Part shown: positions 8,581 to 18,367 of the stretch, piece after piece | How positions within the stretch are numbered: the stretch's first letter is position 1 | How the letters are laid out: every line of letters starts with the position of its first letter | DNA from: Flavobacteriales bacterium | GTDB lineage: Bacteria > Bacteroidota > Bacteroidia > Flavobacteriales_D > Crocinitomicaceae | Direction: 5' to 3' | DNA length: 64,000 nt | NCBI GenBank assembly: GCA_947454525.1 | Contig: CANGJM010000013.1 | Span: 29,398-93,397 of the forward strand | Notes under the pieces: model-generated | Database searches by the model: none | What the model was told of the DNA's origin: nothing | What the model saw: the letters and a program-made list of their open reading frames with translations, nothing else | Position numbers and translations under genes: made by a program

Positions 8581-8614
8581 TTAAATTTAGTCGAACAAAT
8601 CTTAATCCTTTCAA

Positions 8615-9496
8615 ATGAAACAACTTAGTATTATCCTTATCCTCATGTGTTTGTTTCAGACAAGCCAACTTTTTTCTCAAGACAAACCAGCATACGTTAT
8701 TTACACTGCCAATGGTAAGAAAACAACATTTGAAAAACTAGTTGAATCCACCGAAAATAAAGAGCTCGTTTTGTTTGGAGAGTTTCATGATAATCCAATT
8801 TCGCATTGGTTGCAATTGGAATTAACGAAAGAAATGTATGCGGAAGCTGGCTCAAACTTGCAGTTGGGATTTGAGATGTTTGAGCAGGACCAACAGGAGT
8901 TGCTTAGTCAATATTTGCTCGGGAATTTAACAGCGAAGCAGTTTAAAGATACGATGAGACTTTGGCCAAATTACGAAACGGATTATGCGCCAATCATCGA
9001 CTTCGCCAAAACGAATAAATTGTTTTGTGTGGCGTCCAATGTGCAGCGAAAATATGCGTCACTCTTGTTCAAAAAGGGAAGAAAAGCCTTGGACACCTTA
9101 AGTTTGACGATCAAATCGCAAATGGCGCCGATTGATTTCATCGTAGACACGACGCTTTCTCAATACAAGGAAGTGTACACGATGGGTGGACATATGGGTG
9201 TAAACATGGGAAAGAACATGGTGGAGTCGCAAGCATTTAAAGATGCAACAATGGCACAATTTATCATGGCGAATCCGGGAAGAAAAGAAGGCACTGTTCA
9301 TTTGCATTTTAACGGAGCCTTTCATTCCGATTTCCACCAAGGAATTCTATGGTATGTTCAACAAAAACAAGCGAACATTCGTGTTTTAACGATTTCCACG
9401 GTCACACAAGAGGATGTACGCAAACTGGACAAAGAACACCTTGGACGCGCAGACTTTATTATTTGCGTTCCGGAATCGATGACCCGAACGCATTAA
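8615..9496 (+). CDS. ChaN family (Tiki/haem-binding uptake) exported protein
   Basis: The 293-residue product has a signal peptide (1-21) and the ChaN core motif LVLFGEFHDNPISH at about residues 51-64, followed by LGFEMFEQDQQ. The proteins of this family are lipoproteins or periplasmic proteins of the Tiki superfamily. Campylobacter ChaR/ChaN binds haem and is linked to iron uptake, and related proteins are metal-dependent proteases. The motifs for metal or haem binding (Glu56 and His58) are present. There is no lipobox cysteine, so it is probably soluble. It is transcribed alone on the plus strand and its end overlaps xseA by four bases in convergent orientation. A role in iron or haem handling is inference from the family. 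Confidence 0.78.
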   Translation: MKQLSIILILMCLFQTSQLFSQDKPAYVIYTANGKKTTFEKLVESTENKELVLFGEFHDNPISHWLQLELTKEMYAEAGSNLQLGFEMFEQDQQELLSQYLLGNLTAKQFKDTMRLWPNYETDYAPIIDFAKTNKLFCVASNVQRKYASLLFKKGRKALDTLSLTIKSQMAPIDFIVDTTLSQYKEVYTMGGHMGVNMGKNMVESQAFKDATMAQFIMANPGRKEGTVHLHFNGAFHSDFHQGILWYVQQKQANIRVLTISTVTQEDVRKLDKEHLGRADFIICVPESMTRTH

Positions 9497-10815
9497 GGTT
9501 TTCCCGAGACCGCAGTAACTTTTGACGAAATAGTTCCTTGAACTGTTTGTGTTTCGAGTTCTGCATCCACAGGAATGAGCATATGTTCATCAATCGCTTT
9601 TCCTTTGATTCGTGTAATGCTGTAACCACGTTTGAGTACATGAATGGGATCTAAAAAATGAACCTTTTCTTCTAGTTGCTGTAATTTTTGCGTTTGTTTT
9701 TCCAGGAAAAATTGAACTTGAGGTTTCAAGCGTGTTTCTTGGTTTTCAATCGATTGTTGGTGCTTAACCACTTGACTTCTGCTTTGATGCTGTACTTGAA
9801 ATTGGAGGGATAAAAAACGTTCCTTCGCATTCCGAACTCTTTTTTGCACTACTTGGGTGAGTCCATTTGCTCGCGCAACAAGTTTCTGGTGTTTCATCGC
9901 GAGTAAACGCTCGCTTTCTAGGAAAAGTTGTTGAGTGAGTTGTTGAATTTCCAAGTCAAATTCACGAAACGTCATGACCAAGAACTCAGCAAGTTTTGTC
10001 GGTGTGATGGCATTTCGAAACGCGACCAACTCGGCAACAGTTAAGTTCGTGGAGTGTCCAATACCGGTGAGTACTGGAATCGGGAAAGAAGCAATGGATT
10101 TACATAGATCAAAATGATTGTAACAGGTCATTCCGACTTCGGCACCACCACCACGGACGATCACGACAACATCGAATTGATCAATGCTTTCTTTGATTTT
10201 TCCCAAGGCATTGACAATCGAATTCACTGCAAGGTCGCCTTGAACGTAGGCTTCGAAAAGTGTCGTCTCAAAGAAATAATTGTATGGATTTTCTTGTAAT
10301 ACTTGGTAAAAATCCGATAGTCCCTTACTTGAATCCCCAGAAATAATGGCAATTCGTTTCGGTAGAAGTGGAAATTCTTTGGATTGATTCGAATTGATTA
10401 ATTGAAGTGCTTCTAGTTTCTTCAAGGTTTCCTCACGTTCGCGCTGTAATTCACCGAGAGAGTAGGAAGGATCGATGTCTAAAATTTGGAGGGTGAGTCC
10501 GAAGGTTGGGTGGTAATTTATTTTCACCAGAAGCAAGAGGTTTTTTCCATCTTGAAGTGGTTCTTTCACGACACGAATAAAGGCTTCATTGATTCGTTCG
10601 AGCTGTTGTTTCCAAATAGTCCCTGTAATTTGAGCGACGATTTTCCCATCTTCCTTTTGAACAAGTTCTGGAAATGCATGTCCACTAGGGTAGCGATTCA
10701 TCTTATGCATTTCTGCTTTCACCCAATAATTCGTTGAATAGCGTTCTTCGATGGTCTTTTGAATAGATTGAACGACTTGTTTAAGCGAGAAGACTTGTTT
10801 TTCGGATGAACTCAT
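9493..10815 (-). CDS. xseA: Exodeoxyribonuclease VII large subunit
   Basis: XseA is the catalytic subunit of exonuclease VII, which degrades single-stranded DNA into oligonucleotides during repair. The 440-residue protein has an N-terminal OB-fold part (about 1-110) starting VFSLKQVVQSIQKTIEE, then the catalytic region with VVIVRGGGAEV and GHSTNLTVAELVAFRNAITP, which are diagnostic. A long coiled-coil region follows and then the C-terminal HVLKRGYSITR motif. No xseB small-subunit gene is visible next to it, so that gene must be elsewhere. It is convergent with the chaN-like gene. The sensor kinase gene upstream on the same strand ends 44 bases before its start. Confidence 0.95.
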   Translation of the reverse strand: MSSSEKQVFSLKQVVQSIQKTIEERYSTNYWVKAEMHKMNRYPSGHAFPELVQKEDGKIVAQITGTIWKQQLERINEAFIRVVKEPLQDGKNLLLLVKINYHPTFGLTLQILDIDPSYSLGELQREREETLKKLEALQLINSNQSKEFPLLPKRIAIISGDSSKGLSDFYQVLQENPYNYFFETTLFEAYVQGDLAVNSIVNALGKIKESIDQFDVVVIVRGGGAEVGMTCYNHFDLCKSIASFPIPVLTGIGHSTNLTVAELVAFRNAITPTKLAEFLVMTFREFDLEIQQLTQQLFLESERLLAMKHQKLVARANGLTQVVQKRVRNAKERFLSLQFQVQHQSRSQVVKHQQSIENQETRLKPQVQFFLEKQTQKLQQLEEKVHFLDPIHVLKRGYSITRIKGKAIDEHMLIPVDAELETQTVQGTISSKVTAVSGKP

Positions 10816-10859
10816 GTTGAAGGCACTGGGAAATAAAGGTAGGAATAAAATCCGGCTAA

Positions 10860-11933
10860 TTATTTCAAAGGAATGCCACGTGAGCTTACTGGACCTGTAT
10901 TTTTACTTTTCTCCACGGTTAGAACGAACGTTGTTCCGATTCCGACTTGACTTTTTACCTGAATGGATTGACTGTGAGATTCGACGATGTGTTTAGCGAT
11001 GGCGAGTCCTAGTCCAGATCCCCCTTCGTTTCGGTTTCTACTTTTTTCCACGCGGTAAAAGCGTTCAAACAGGCGAGACAAATGATGAGGTTCAATTCCC
11101 GGACCGTTATCTTTAAATTCTAATAGGTAGTGGTCATTAATATCCAAAATGGAAACAAGTAAAGTTCCATTTTCCTTTCCGTATGAGATGGCATTTGAAA
11201 TCAAGTTTGTGAATACTTGTCCGAGTTTATTGCGGTCAGCGTTTACGTATTTGGAAGTGAATGTTTTTTCAAAATGAAGTTGATAATTTTTTTCTTTGGC
11301 GATAAGTTCGAAGGTCTCAAAGGATTCTTTCAATAATTCCAGAATATCAAATGACCGAATTTCGAGACGAAGGTTCTCCGTTTCCATGCGGGTGATTTGA
11401 TCGAGGTCTTCCAGAATTCCTGTAATGCGATCTGTTGATTTCGATGCTCTTTCCAAAAAAGCTCGATTGACTGTTGGGTCTTCTAGTCCGCCATCAAGGA
11501 GGGTGAGCAAGTACCCTTGTATCGAAAATACGGGTGTTTTTAGTTCGTGAGCTAAATTGCCAAGAAATTCTTTTCGGAATTCGGCTTGTTCCTTTAGTTT
11601 AGAGATTTCGATGCTGCTATTTTCTTTCCACTCTGCCACATTCTTTTCAGCATCTTCCATGAGGGAATCAATGGATTTAGCAAAGGTGATGTTCTCTGGT
11701 TGTTTGATCTGAATGGATCGGTAGATGAGGGAAAGTCGGTATTGAATAAAACCTTTTAGTAGAAAATAGAAAACGAGGTAAGCAAATACGCCTGAAATAA
11801 GTGGGATGGCAATGATGAGGTTTGTGCTCAAGGCGAGGATACTATTGTGTACAAGAAGAGTCAACAGGAAGCTAATGAGCATAAAAGCTAAACTCCCGTA
11901 AAAAATTAAAATGCTTGGTCTTGCTGTTTTCAT
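10860..11933 (-). CDS. Membrane sensor histidine kinase, PhoR-like
   Basis: The 357-residue protein has two N-terminal membrane helices (about 9-28 and 35-60) with almost no periplasmic loop. Then come a linker, the H-box with EFLGNLAHELKTP (phosphoacceptor His), the N-box NLISNAISYG, and the ATP-lid motifs DNGPGIEPHH and GGSGLGLAIAKH. The motif FYRVEKSRNRNEGGSGLGL is typical of the PhoR/PhoB group. The lack of a sensing periplasmic domain also fits PhoR, which senses through partner transporters. It overlaps the response regulator gene by four bases (ATGA), so the two are co-translated. Assignment to phosphate sensing is an inference and is strengthened by PHO-box-like repeats upstream of neighbouring genes. 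Confidence 0.88.
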   Translation of the reverse strand: MKTARPSILIFYGSLAFMLISFLLTLLVHNSILALSTNLIIAIPLISGVFAYLVFYFLLKGFIQYRLSLIYRSIQIKQPENITFAKSIDSLMEDAEKNVAEWKENSSIEISKLKEQAEFRKEFLGNLAHELKTPVFSIQGYLLTLLDGGLEDPTVNRAFLERASKSTDRITGILEDLDQITRMETENLRLEIRSFDILELLKESFETFELIAKEKNYQLHFEKTFTSKYVNADRNKLGQVFTNLISNAISYGKENGTLLVSILDINDHYLLEFKDNGPGIEPHHLSRLFERFYRVEKSRNRNEGGSGLGLAIAKHIVESHSQSIQVKSQVGIGTTFVLTVEKSKNTGPVSSRGIPLK

Positions 11934-12607
11934 TTATCCTTGAAGGTATATCCGACACCTTTTATGGTACGAATATAATCATCTCCAAGCTTTTCACGCA
12001 ATTTTCTGATATGAACATCGATGGTTCTTTCACCAACGATGGTTTCATTACCCCAAACGACTGAAAGTATTTGATCTCGATTAAAGACTTTACCTGGTCT
12101 ACTGGCAAGCAATTCGAGTAATTCAAATTCCTTTTTTGGTAATGTCAAAGATTCACCGTTTACAATTACAAGGAAGCGATCACGGTCAATTTGAATGCTT
12201 GATTCTATTTGTTTTTCTGAATTCTTTGTTCTTCTGAGTAGAGAATCAATTTTACTCAACAACAATCTTGGTCTGATTGGTTTATTGATGTAATCATCTG
12301 CTCCTGCTTCAAAACCTGCGATTTGAGCGTAGTCCTCTGTTCGCGCAGTTAAAAAAGCAATGATGGGTTGGTTCAGATTTAAGTCCTTTCGAATGATTTG
12401 ACAGGTTTCAATTCCGTCCATGACAGGCATCATCACATCCAAGAGAATCAAGGATGGATTTATTTGCTGAACAATGCGCAAGGCCTCTTGTCCGTTTGAA
12501 GCAACATAGACTTTAAATCCCTCTTTACGGATATTGTAGGAAAGGAACTCAAGAATATCTGGTTCATCGTCAACGATTAAAATGGTATGTCCTTTTGAGT
12601 TTTCCAT
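11930..12607 (-). CDS. OmpR/PhoB family response regulator
   Basis: The 225-residue protein is the partner of the kinase that follows it. The receiver domain (about 1-120) has the acidic pair in LIVDDEPDILEF, phosphoacceptor Asp57 in LILLDVMMP, and Lys in GADDYINKPIRP. The C-terminal winged-helix DNA-binding domain ends in RTIKGVGYTF. Phosphorylated PhoB-type regulators bind tandem 11-base direct repeats, and two such sites lie upstream of the T9SS protein and the TonB receptor genes nearby. The start codon at 12607 lies only six bases from the T-run of the terminator that ends the T9SS gene, so no separate promoter is obvious. See the findings for this oddity. Confidence 0.92.
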   Translation of the reverse strand: MENSKGHTILIVDDEPDILEFLSYNIRKEGFKVYVASNGQEALRIVQQINPSLILLDVMMPVMDGIETCQIIRKDLNLNQPIIAFLTARTEDYAQIAGFEAGADDYINKPIRPRLLLSKIDSLLRRTKNSEKQIESSIQIDRDRFLVIVNGESLTLPKKEFELLELLASRPGKVFNRDQILSVVWGNETIVGERTIDVHIRKLREKLGDDYIRTIKGVGYTFKDK

Positions 12608-12610
12608 GGG

Positions 12611-12649
12611 ATTTAAAAAAAATGGCTGCTAAACCGAAGTTTAGCAGCC
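12611..12649 (-). terminator. Hairpin between the T9SS protein gene and the response regulator
   Basis: A perfect 11-base-pair stem (GGCTGCTAAAC paired with GTTTAGCAGCC) with a four-base loop is followed on the minus strand by eight T residues. It lies 11 bases after the stop codon of the T9SS gene and directly in front of the response regulator start codon. Confidence 0.88.
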
Positions 12650-12659
12650 GTTAGTGAGA

Positions 12660-15206
12660 TTATTTTTGAATCATCAATTTCTGATTCTCAGAACCGTTTG
12701 CGTTAGTCAAACGAACTGTGTAGAATCCAGAAGAAAGATTCGTTACTTCGAATGAAACGTTATTTGTTCCGATTTCTAAAGAGCTCTCTTGAGCAATTAC
12801 ACGACCAGTAGCATCGATTAATTCGATTTGGATAAGGTCATTTGTGTTTTGTTCAAAAGAAACGTTTACTGTTTCGTTTGCTGGATTAGGGAAGATTGTC
12901 AAGTTTGAGCTTGTAGCAACTTCGTTTAATCCAACCGTTACGTCAACCAAGAAGATCGTTGTATCAGTACAGTTACCGTTGATCGCTGTTAACACCACTG
13001 TGTATGATCCGTTCACAGCATACGCGTGAGCTGGTGCAGTAGCAGATGAGTTTGTGAAGTCACCGAAATCCCAAGAGTAAGAAGTAGCACCTGTAGATGT
13101 ATTGGTAAATGTCGCAACGTTTCCAGCTAATGTCATTGTTCCAGCTGCTGTTGGAGTAGCATTGAATGTTACGCTAATTGGAGCAGAAGCACCAACACCG
13201 TTACACGCATTTGCATTTGTTGTTACCACGTTTACGTTTGTAGCAGTTGCAGTTACATCGATACTTTGAGTCGTAGCACCTGTTGACCATAAGTAGCTAT
13301 CAGAAGTTGAAGCAGTAATTGTTACCACATCACCTTCACAAGCCTGAGTTGCTGTTGCATTGATTGTTGGAGCTGGAGCATTAGATACGTTTACAGTTGT
13401 TGCAGCTGAAGTTGCAGCACATCCGTTTACATCTGTTACAGTTACCGTGTAAGAACCAGAAGTAGTTACGGTAATGGAAGCAGAAGTAGCTGTTGTAGAC
13501 CAAACGTTTCCAGTAGCAGCACTTGAAGTCAAGTCAACCGATCCACCTGTACAGAATGTTGTTGCTCCATTTGCGGTGATTACTGGTGTTGAAGGCAATG
13601 CATTTATTGTAATAGTCACCATTACACGTGGACCTTCGTATCCAGCAGCATTCATTTGCGCTACATAATAGTTAAATGTTCCAGCTGTCGTTGTTGAAGG
13701 TGTTGGAGCAGGTATGCTTGTACCACCAGTCGCTGTTGTATACCAATTGATTGTACAATCTTGGTTTCCAGAAGCTGTTAACGCTGATGCAGTAGCACCT
13801 TGACAAATGTTGATTGCTGCGGTAGTTGTTGGCGCAGGAATAGTTACGGGGTTAATCGATGCATCAAGGAAAGAAATATTTAATAAGGCAGTTGAAGCAC
13901 TAACTGGACGGAAATCCGGGCTCAAATACGTATTATTCACTCCATAAGGAAGTGTTAAAATGTTTGCAGATGAAGCTAATGAGTCATTGTTATTAGCACC
14001 AAACCAAGTTGAAATACCAAAAGTACTTCCAGTATTTTTCTCAACGGAGTAATTTGTTAAATGTCCAGCAACTAGGTTGTTTTTATATTTCAAAATACCG
14101 TTGGTAGCATTCCCTTCACAAGCAGTTCCATCGATGTGAATTCCACGAAGACCATCCATAAAGATACTGTTGTAGATTTTTAATCCAGAATTACGACGGA
14201 TACGAGCACCTCTTCTAAAACCAGAAGCAACGGTTGCAGCAGTATTCCCTCTTAATGGACCAACAAATGTAACATTAGAGAACATTGCAGATGTTTGTGG
14301 AGTATTTGCAGAACCTGAAGCATCATTATCTGATTCAAAGCCTTCTGAGGTAGAAACTGTTGGATTATCAGCAATCAATGGATCACGAACAGCCAAACAA
14401 TACTGAACCAATCCAGAGAATCCATTATCTGTATCGAAATCATCATCTAGATTACGGTAAGACACTAAGTGGCGACAATTTACTGTACCACCAAACCACT
14501 CGTAAGCATCATCATTTGAGAAAGAAACTTGAACGAAATCGATTGTTGTCGCACGTCCAACAGAACCCAATGTTAACCCATTGATTTCTTTATTTGGTTG
14601 ATAAACATATCCAGGGAATTCAATGCGTACATAACGAAGAATACCTGAATTATCATTTGCGTCAGGGTTAAGTCCTCCACCATATTGTGTATCAAATGTT
14701 GGTGCTAAACCTTCAATATTTGCAATTCCACCAGCATTATTGTTGGTAGATTTACCCATAATAATGATTCCACCCCAATCACCTAAGGCACGTTGTCCAA
14801 CAGGTTGATTTGATGTGAAAACAATTGGGTTTGTCGCTGTTCCATCAGCGATTAATTTAGAACCTTGAGTTACGAATAATCCAGATCCAGCGGTGTTTTT
14901 ATCACCCATTACAACTGTTCCTGGCTGAATCGTTAATGTCGCTCCATTTTTCACGTAGATTTGACCTTGTAACAAGTAGACATTGTTTGAGGTCCATGTA
15001 GTGTTTGTTGTGATCGCAGCGGTAACCGTTACGTTTGAACTTTGGTAAACCGTATTTTGCGGATCCCAGTTTGTCCATGAATCTGTCCATTGCGAGGACG
15101 GTGCAGGAGCGAATGCTCCTCTGTAATTAGTCGGCTGAAAGAAGCTCTGACCAAAAGCGATAAGACTTACACAGAAGCTTAACGCGGTAAACGTAAATTT
15201 TTTCAT
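12660..15206 (-). CDS. T9SS-exported beta-helix/PKD protein
   Basis: The 848-residue protein has a signal peptide (1-20). The N-terminal half is beta-rich with GTVVMGDKNTAGSGLFVTQG and DWGGIIIMGKSTNNNAG, suggesting a right-handed beta-helix. It belongs to a Bacteroidota family often mislabelled multidrug transporter. Ig/PKD-like segments follow, the last with SYSWDFGDF at about 715-725, and then a T9SS type A sorting domain near LTIFPNPANETVNVSFEQ. It is co-located with a SusC-like TonB receptor (next gene upstream) and a PhoB/PhoR-like pair (downstream). In this phylum the receptor and the beta-helix protein commonly occur as neighbours. It probably acts at the cell surface as the binding partner of the receptor, but its ligand is unknown. 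Phosphate or organophosphate uptake is a speculation based on the regulators. Confidence 0.78.
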   Translation of the reverse strand: MKKFTFTALSFCVSLIAFGQSFFQPTNYRGAFAPAPSSQWTDSWTNWDPQNTVYQSSNVTVTAAITTNTTWTSNNVYLLQGQIYVKNGATLTIQPGTVVMGDKNTAGSGLFVTQGSKLIADGTATNPIVFTSNQPVGQRALGDWGGIIIMGKSTNNNAGGIANIEGLAPTFDTQYGGGLNPDANDNSGILRYVRIEFPGYVYQPNKEINGLTLGSVGRATTIDFVQVSFSNDDAYEWFGGTVNCRHLVSYRNLDDDFDTDNGFSGLVQYCLAVRDPLIADNPTVSTSEGFESDNDASGSANTPQTSAMFSNVTFVGPLRGNTAATVASGFRRGARIRRNSGLKIYNSIFMDGLRGIHIDGTACEGNATNGILKYKNNLVAGHLTNYSVEKNTGSTFGISTWFGANNNDSLASSANILTLPYGVNNTYLSPDFRPVSASTALLNISFLDASINPVTIPAPTTTAAINICQGATASALTASGNQDCTINWYTTATGGTSIPAPTPSTTTAGTFNYYVAQMNAAGYEGPRVMVTITINALPSTPVITANGATTFCTGGSVDLTSSAATGNVWSTTATSASITVTTSGSYTVTVTDVNGCAATSAATTVNVSNAPAPTINATATQACEGDVVTITASTSDSYLWSTGATTQSIDVTATATNVNVVTTNANACNGVGASAPISVTFNATPTAAGTMTLAGNVATFTNTSTGATSYSWDFGDFTNSSATAPAHAYAVNGSYTVVLTAINGNCTDTTIFLVDVTVGLNEVATSSNLTIFPNPANETVNVSFEQNTNDLIQIELIDATGRVIAQESSLEIGTNNVSFEVTNLSSGFYTVRLTNANGSENQKLMIQK

Positions 15207-15230
15207 TTTTCTTAATTTTTTTTATCAAGA

Positions 15231-15297
15231 CAAAGTTCAGTGTTTGATGTAGACTTAGCGTTAGCATAACCCTATGATAACGCTAACGAATCGTTAA
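15231..15297 (-). promoter_or_regulatory. Regulatory region with 11-nt-period direct repeats and an inverted repeat
   Basis: On the minus strand GTTAT occurs at 15281-15277 and again at 15270-15266, 11 bases apart, and TTAAC/TTAGC pairs at 15297-15293 and 15286-15282 are also 11 apart. An overlapping inverted repeat, TTAGCGTTA (15255-15263) with TAACGCTAA (15278-15286), could form a hairpin or a symmetric operator. A weak -7 candidate (GAACTTTG, 15231-15238) lies about 30 bases downstream, so the repeats would sit near -42 to -57, where a PhoB-class activator binds. This interpretation is inference. Confidence 0.45.
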
Positions 15298-15341
15298 GAA
15301 ATTATGAATAAATGAAGGGAATAAAAAGGAAATGTTAAGAA

Positions 15342-18302
15342 CTAGAATTTGTAGGTAAGAGAAAAACTAATCGTTCTCCCGAATTTTGTATTCCAAATTA
15401 AGTCATCTTGATTTTTATCAAAGCGATTTTGTCCGCTTGACTCTCCAGTAAACAGGTAATTACCTACTTTTTGAATGACATTGTTATCTGTAGATGAGTT
15501 GAAATTGTTTTGATAGAAAATCAAGTTTTGCGCAAGAACGTTTTGACAATTTAACTTCAACTCAAGTTTATTATCATTAAAAGATTTAGCTATTTGTAAA
15601 TCAAGGAAAGTACGGCTTTTCTCCCAAATATCTGGTTGAAGGACACTACCTAAAATGTACATTCTTGATCCAACACGATTCACATTCATAGCAATCGTTA
15701 AATTATTGGATGTTTTATAAATTACACCACAATTCAATACATAAGGTGATTGTCCTTGAAGTGGACGAGAATCGTACGGTGTCCCGATATTTTTAGAAAC
15801 GTCCACAACAGAGTGAATCAAACCTAGGTTAGTGAAAAACTCTAATTGATTCCATTTCGACATAGTGTCCATTTTGAATAATGCACCGATGTTTGATTTA
15901 AGTTCCATTTCTAATCCATAGTTGAATGCGGAAGGAACGTTTTTATATGAAATTTCATTCATAACATCAGGACGTGTTATTTGCTCAATTGGATTCACGA
16001 AATATTTGTAAAATGAACCAATGGAGATTACCTGTCCTTTTCCAGGGTAGTACTCATATCGAACATCCATGTTCGTAATTTTCGCTCTTTTTAAAGAGTC
16101 GTTTCCAGATAAAACGAATTGTGTATTAAAGTCATAAAATGCAAATGGTGCCAATTCTCGGTATTCCGGTCTATTTAATGTTTGTGAGGCGCTCACGCGA
16201 AGTACTTTTTGCATGTTAAAGTTATGAATGAAATTCACAGAAGGAAGAACATCCAAGTTGTGCATGTGTACAGCTAATGGTGTTTTATCTGCTCTACGAG
16301 CATCAAGATTTTGCGTAAAATCTTCCATTCGTGCTCCGTAAAGTAATTTGTTCTTGCCAAAATGTTGCATCAACGAAAAGTAGGCAGCATATAATTGAGA
16401 ATTGGCAGTATAGGAATCAGAAGCTTTTGTACCATCCGATAGTTTAAATCCACCAACTCCTGGAGAAAGAAGTCCCATGTTTTGAACTTGGAAAATGGAA
16501 TCTTCTGGTAAATAAAGTAGGTTTGTATTGAAATTTGTTGACCCTCCGACTGCTCCATATTTGGTGTATCCTAGTTGACGAGCTTGAAAATCACGATTTC
16601 TTAATTGAACGAAAACACCTGTTTTAAATTCCAATTTTAATTTTTTCTCTTGTTTGGTTGAATCTTGCTGGTAAACTTCCTTTGTGAAATTCACCTTGTA
16701 GCTCGACATGTTTTCTTTATTATTTGAAAAGAACATGTTTCCACCATAGTCAGGCCCCACATTTGTTTGGGAAATATTTGCTACATACATAGTATCGTGG
16801 TAATCTGGACTACTTGGGTCATTTACATATTTCATGCGGGAATAAATGTTTCTTCGCAAGTTTGGAATGATACGTTGGATATTACTTAGACCAACCATCC
16901 AATCAATTTTCATTTTTCCTGGTGGATCAAGTGCATGTTGACCACTTAATTGTGATGAGAAAATTTGGTTGATTGTCATCCAATTTGCATTTGAACGTAA
17001 CAAAGATGGATTCTGATCTAATGGATTAATTTCTCCTGTACGATTGATAATGCGGTTATCTGTATTAATCGTGTACAAGTTTTTAAAGCTAATGCTGTTT
17101 TTAGCGTTCAATTTCAAAGAGAAATTCAACATAGAACCTGTTAGCAATTGTGTGGAGTATACCTTATCTAAAAATTCATTTTCAATTTGAGATGTTCCTG
17201 ATCCACCAGTATTGTCTGTAAACGATTTTCTAGTGGTCTCGTTGTAATTATTTGTTCTGTTATAAGAAAGTGAACCAATGAATCCAAACTCCTTTTTGTT
17301 TTTAAATTCTTTGCGATAGCCACCTGCATATTGAAGACTGAAATTAGGCATGAATATTCCGTCGCTTAATTTCCAATTGGACTGGAATGATTTCGCTAAA
17401 GCTGCTTGATCACTCATTAAGGATGGGTAATCCAAAACAGATGGTATCGATGGCATTGCTCTAGATCCATCATCAAGCCCTAGCCAATCTAATTTACCTT
17501 CTTTCGCATATTTGCGATCTTTAAATGTGGTGATTGTATTGTATCCTCCCGAAATAGAAATTGATTGAAAATTTTCAACGGGGATGTTCTTCGTACGAAT
17601 CTGAATAATCCCACCGGCAAATTCAGCAGGTAGATCAGGAGACGCCGTTTTCACAATAGATAAATTCTCCAACATATTGACAGGGAAAATATCAAAAGCG
17701 AATGCTTTTCTATCAGACTCTGAGCTCGGCAGTGGCGCATCATTTAAATAAGCGGCATTGTATCGGTCATTTAACCCACGAATAATAGCAAATTTATTAT
17801 CTTGAATACTAGCACCACTTATTTTTTTCAAGGCATCTCCAACCGTTTTATCTGGACTTCGTTGAATTAATTGGGCAGGGATAATGTCCATCATGACATT
17901 GCTCTTATATTGCATTTGAGTGGTGCCAAGGTTTGATTCCGAGTTCACCTTGGTTTTAATGATGATTTCTTGTTTCGTGGAAACCGAATTCACCATGGAC
18001 ACATTGACGATGGTATTTCCTTTCGCTTTCACAACGACAGCGGAAACTTCCATTTTTTGATAACCACCAGCACTAATTAATAAGGTATAGGTTCCAGGAT
18101 TTATATCGCGAACCGCATAATCTCCATTGAGGTCGGAATATGCTCCTTTCGCTGCTCCAAGTACGGTAATTTTTGCATCTAGTACGGCAACATCTGTCCC
18201 TTCAATGGTTATTTTTCCTGAAATAATCCCTAATTGGGCAAAACTAAAAAAGGAGAAAAATTGAAAAAAACCAATAATAATAAGACTTTTGCTCAAACGC
18301 AT
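15342..18302 (-). CDS. TonB-dependent receptor with carboxypeptidase-like N-terminal domain
   Basis: This outer membrane receptor should import a ligand using energy from TonB. The ATG at 18302 is preferred over a GTG at 18323 because it gives a clean signal peptide (MRLSKSLIIIGFFQFFSFFS). After cleavage comes a carboxypeptidase-regulatory-like beta-sandwich (about 25-110, GIISGKITIEGTDVAVLDAK). Next are the plug domain with DKTVGDALKKISGASIQDNK and a 22-strand-type barrel ending in an aromatic residue (SFSLTYKF). The family is the FecA/SusC superfamily, but there is no SusD partner gene here. Instead a beta-helix T9SS protein follows it. Regulation by the neighbouring PhoB-like protein is suggested by two 7-base direct repeats upstream. 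Confidence 0.9.
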   Translation of the reverse strand: MRLSKSLIIIGFFQFFSFFSFAQLGIISGKITIEGTDVAVLDAKITVLGAAKGAYSDLNGDYAVRDINPGTYTLLISAGGYQKMEVSAVVVKAKGNTIVNVSMVNSVSTKQEIIIKTKVNSESNLGTTQMQYKSNVMMDIIPAQLIQRSPDKTVGDALKKISGASIQDNKFAIIRGLNDRYNAAYLNDAPLPSSESDRKAFAFDIFPVNMLENLSIVKTASPDLPAEFAGGIIQIRTKNIPVENFQSISISGGYNTITTFKDRKYAKEGKLDWLGLDDGSRAMPSIPSVLDYPSLMSDQAALAKSFQSNWKLSDGIFMPNFSLQYAGGYRKEFKNKKEFGFIGSLSYNRTNNYNETTRKSFTDNTGGSGTSQIENEFLDKVYSTQLLTGSMLNFSLKLNAKNSISFKNLYTINTDNRIINRTGEINPLDQNPSLLRSNANWMTINQIFSSQLSGQHALDPPGKMKIDWMVGLSNIQRIIPNLRRNIYSRMKYVNDPSSPDYHDTMYVANISQTNVGPDYGGNMFFSNNKENMSSYKVNFTKEVYQQDSTKQEKKLKLEFKTGVFVQLRNRDFQARQLGYTKYGAVGGSTNFNTNLLYLPEDSIFQVQNMGLLSPGVGGFKLSDGTKASDSYTANSQLYAAYFSLMQHFGKNKLLYGARMEDFTQNLDARRADKTPLAVHMHNLDVLPSVNFIHNFNMQKVLRVSASQTLNRPEYRELAPFAFYDFNTQFVLSGNDSLKRAKITNMDVRYEYYPGKGQVISIGSFYKYFVNPIEQITRPDVMNEISYKNVPSAFNYGLEMELKSNIGALFKMDTMSKWNQLEFFTNLGLIHSVVDVSKNIGTPYDSRPLQGQSPYVLNCGVIYKTSNNLTIAMNVNRVGSRMYILGSVLQPDIWEKSRTFLDLQIAKSFNDNKLELKLNCQNVLAQNLIFYQNNFNSSTDNNVIQKVGNYLFTGESSGQNRFDKNQDDLIWNTKFGRTISFSLTYKF

Positions 18303-18367
18303 ATGAATAGCTTTAAAATTCACCGCAAAGGAACGTAAGACGCTTGATGATTAAATTAATGAAAGAT

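Noticed and set aside
10816..10859. A small xseB gene upstream of xseA
   Set aside because: The 44-base gap is too short for it and no frame fits the XseB pattern.
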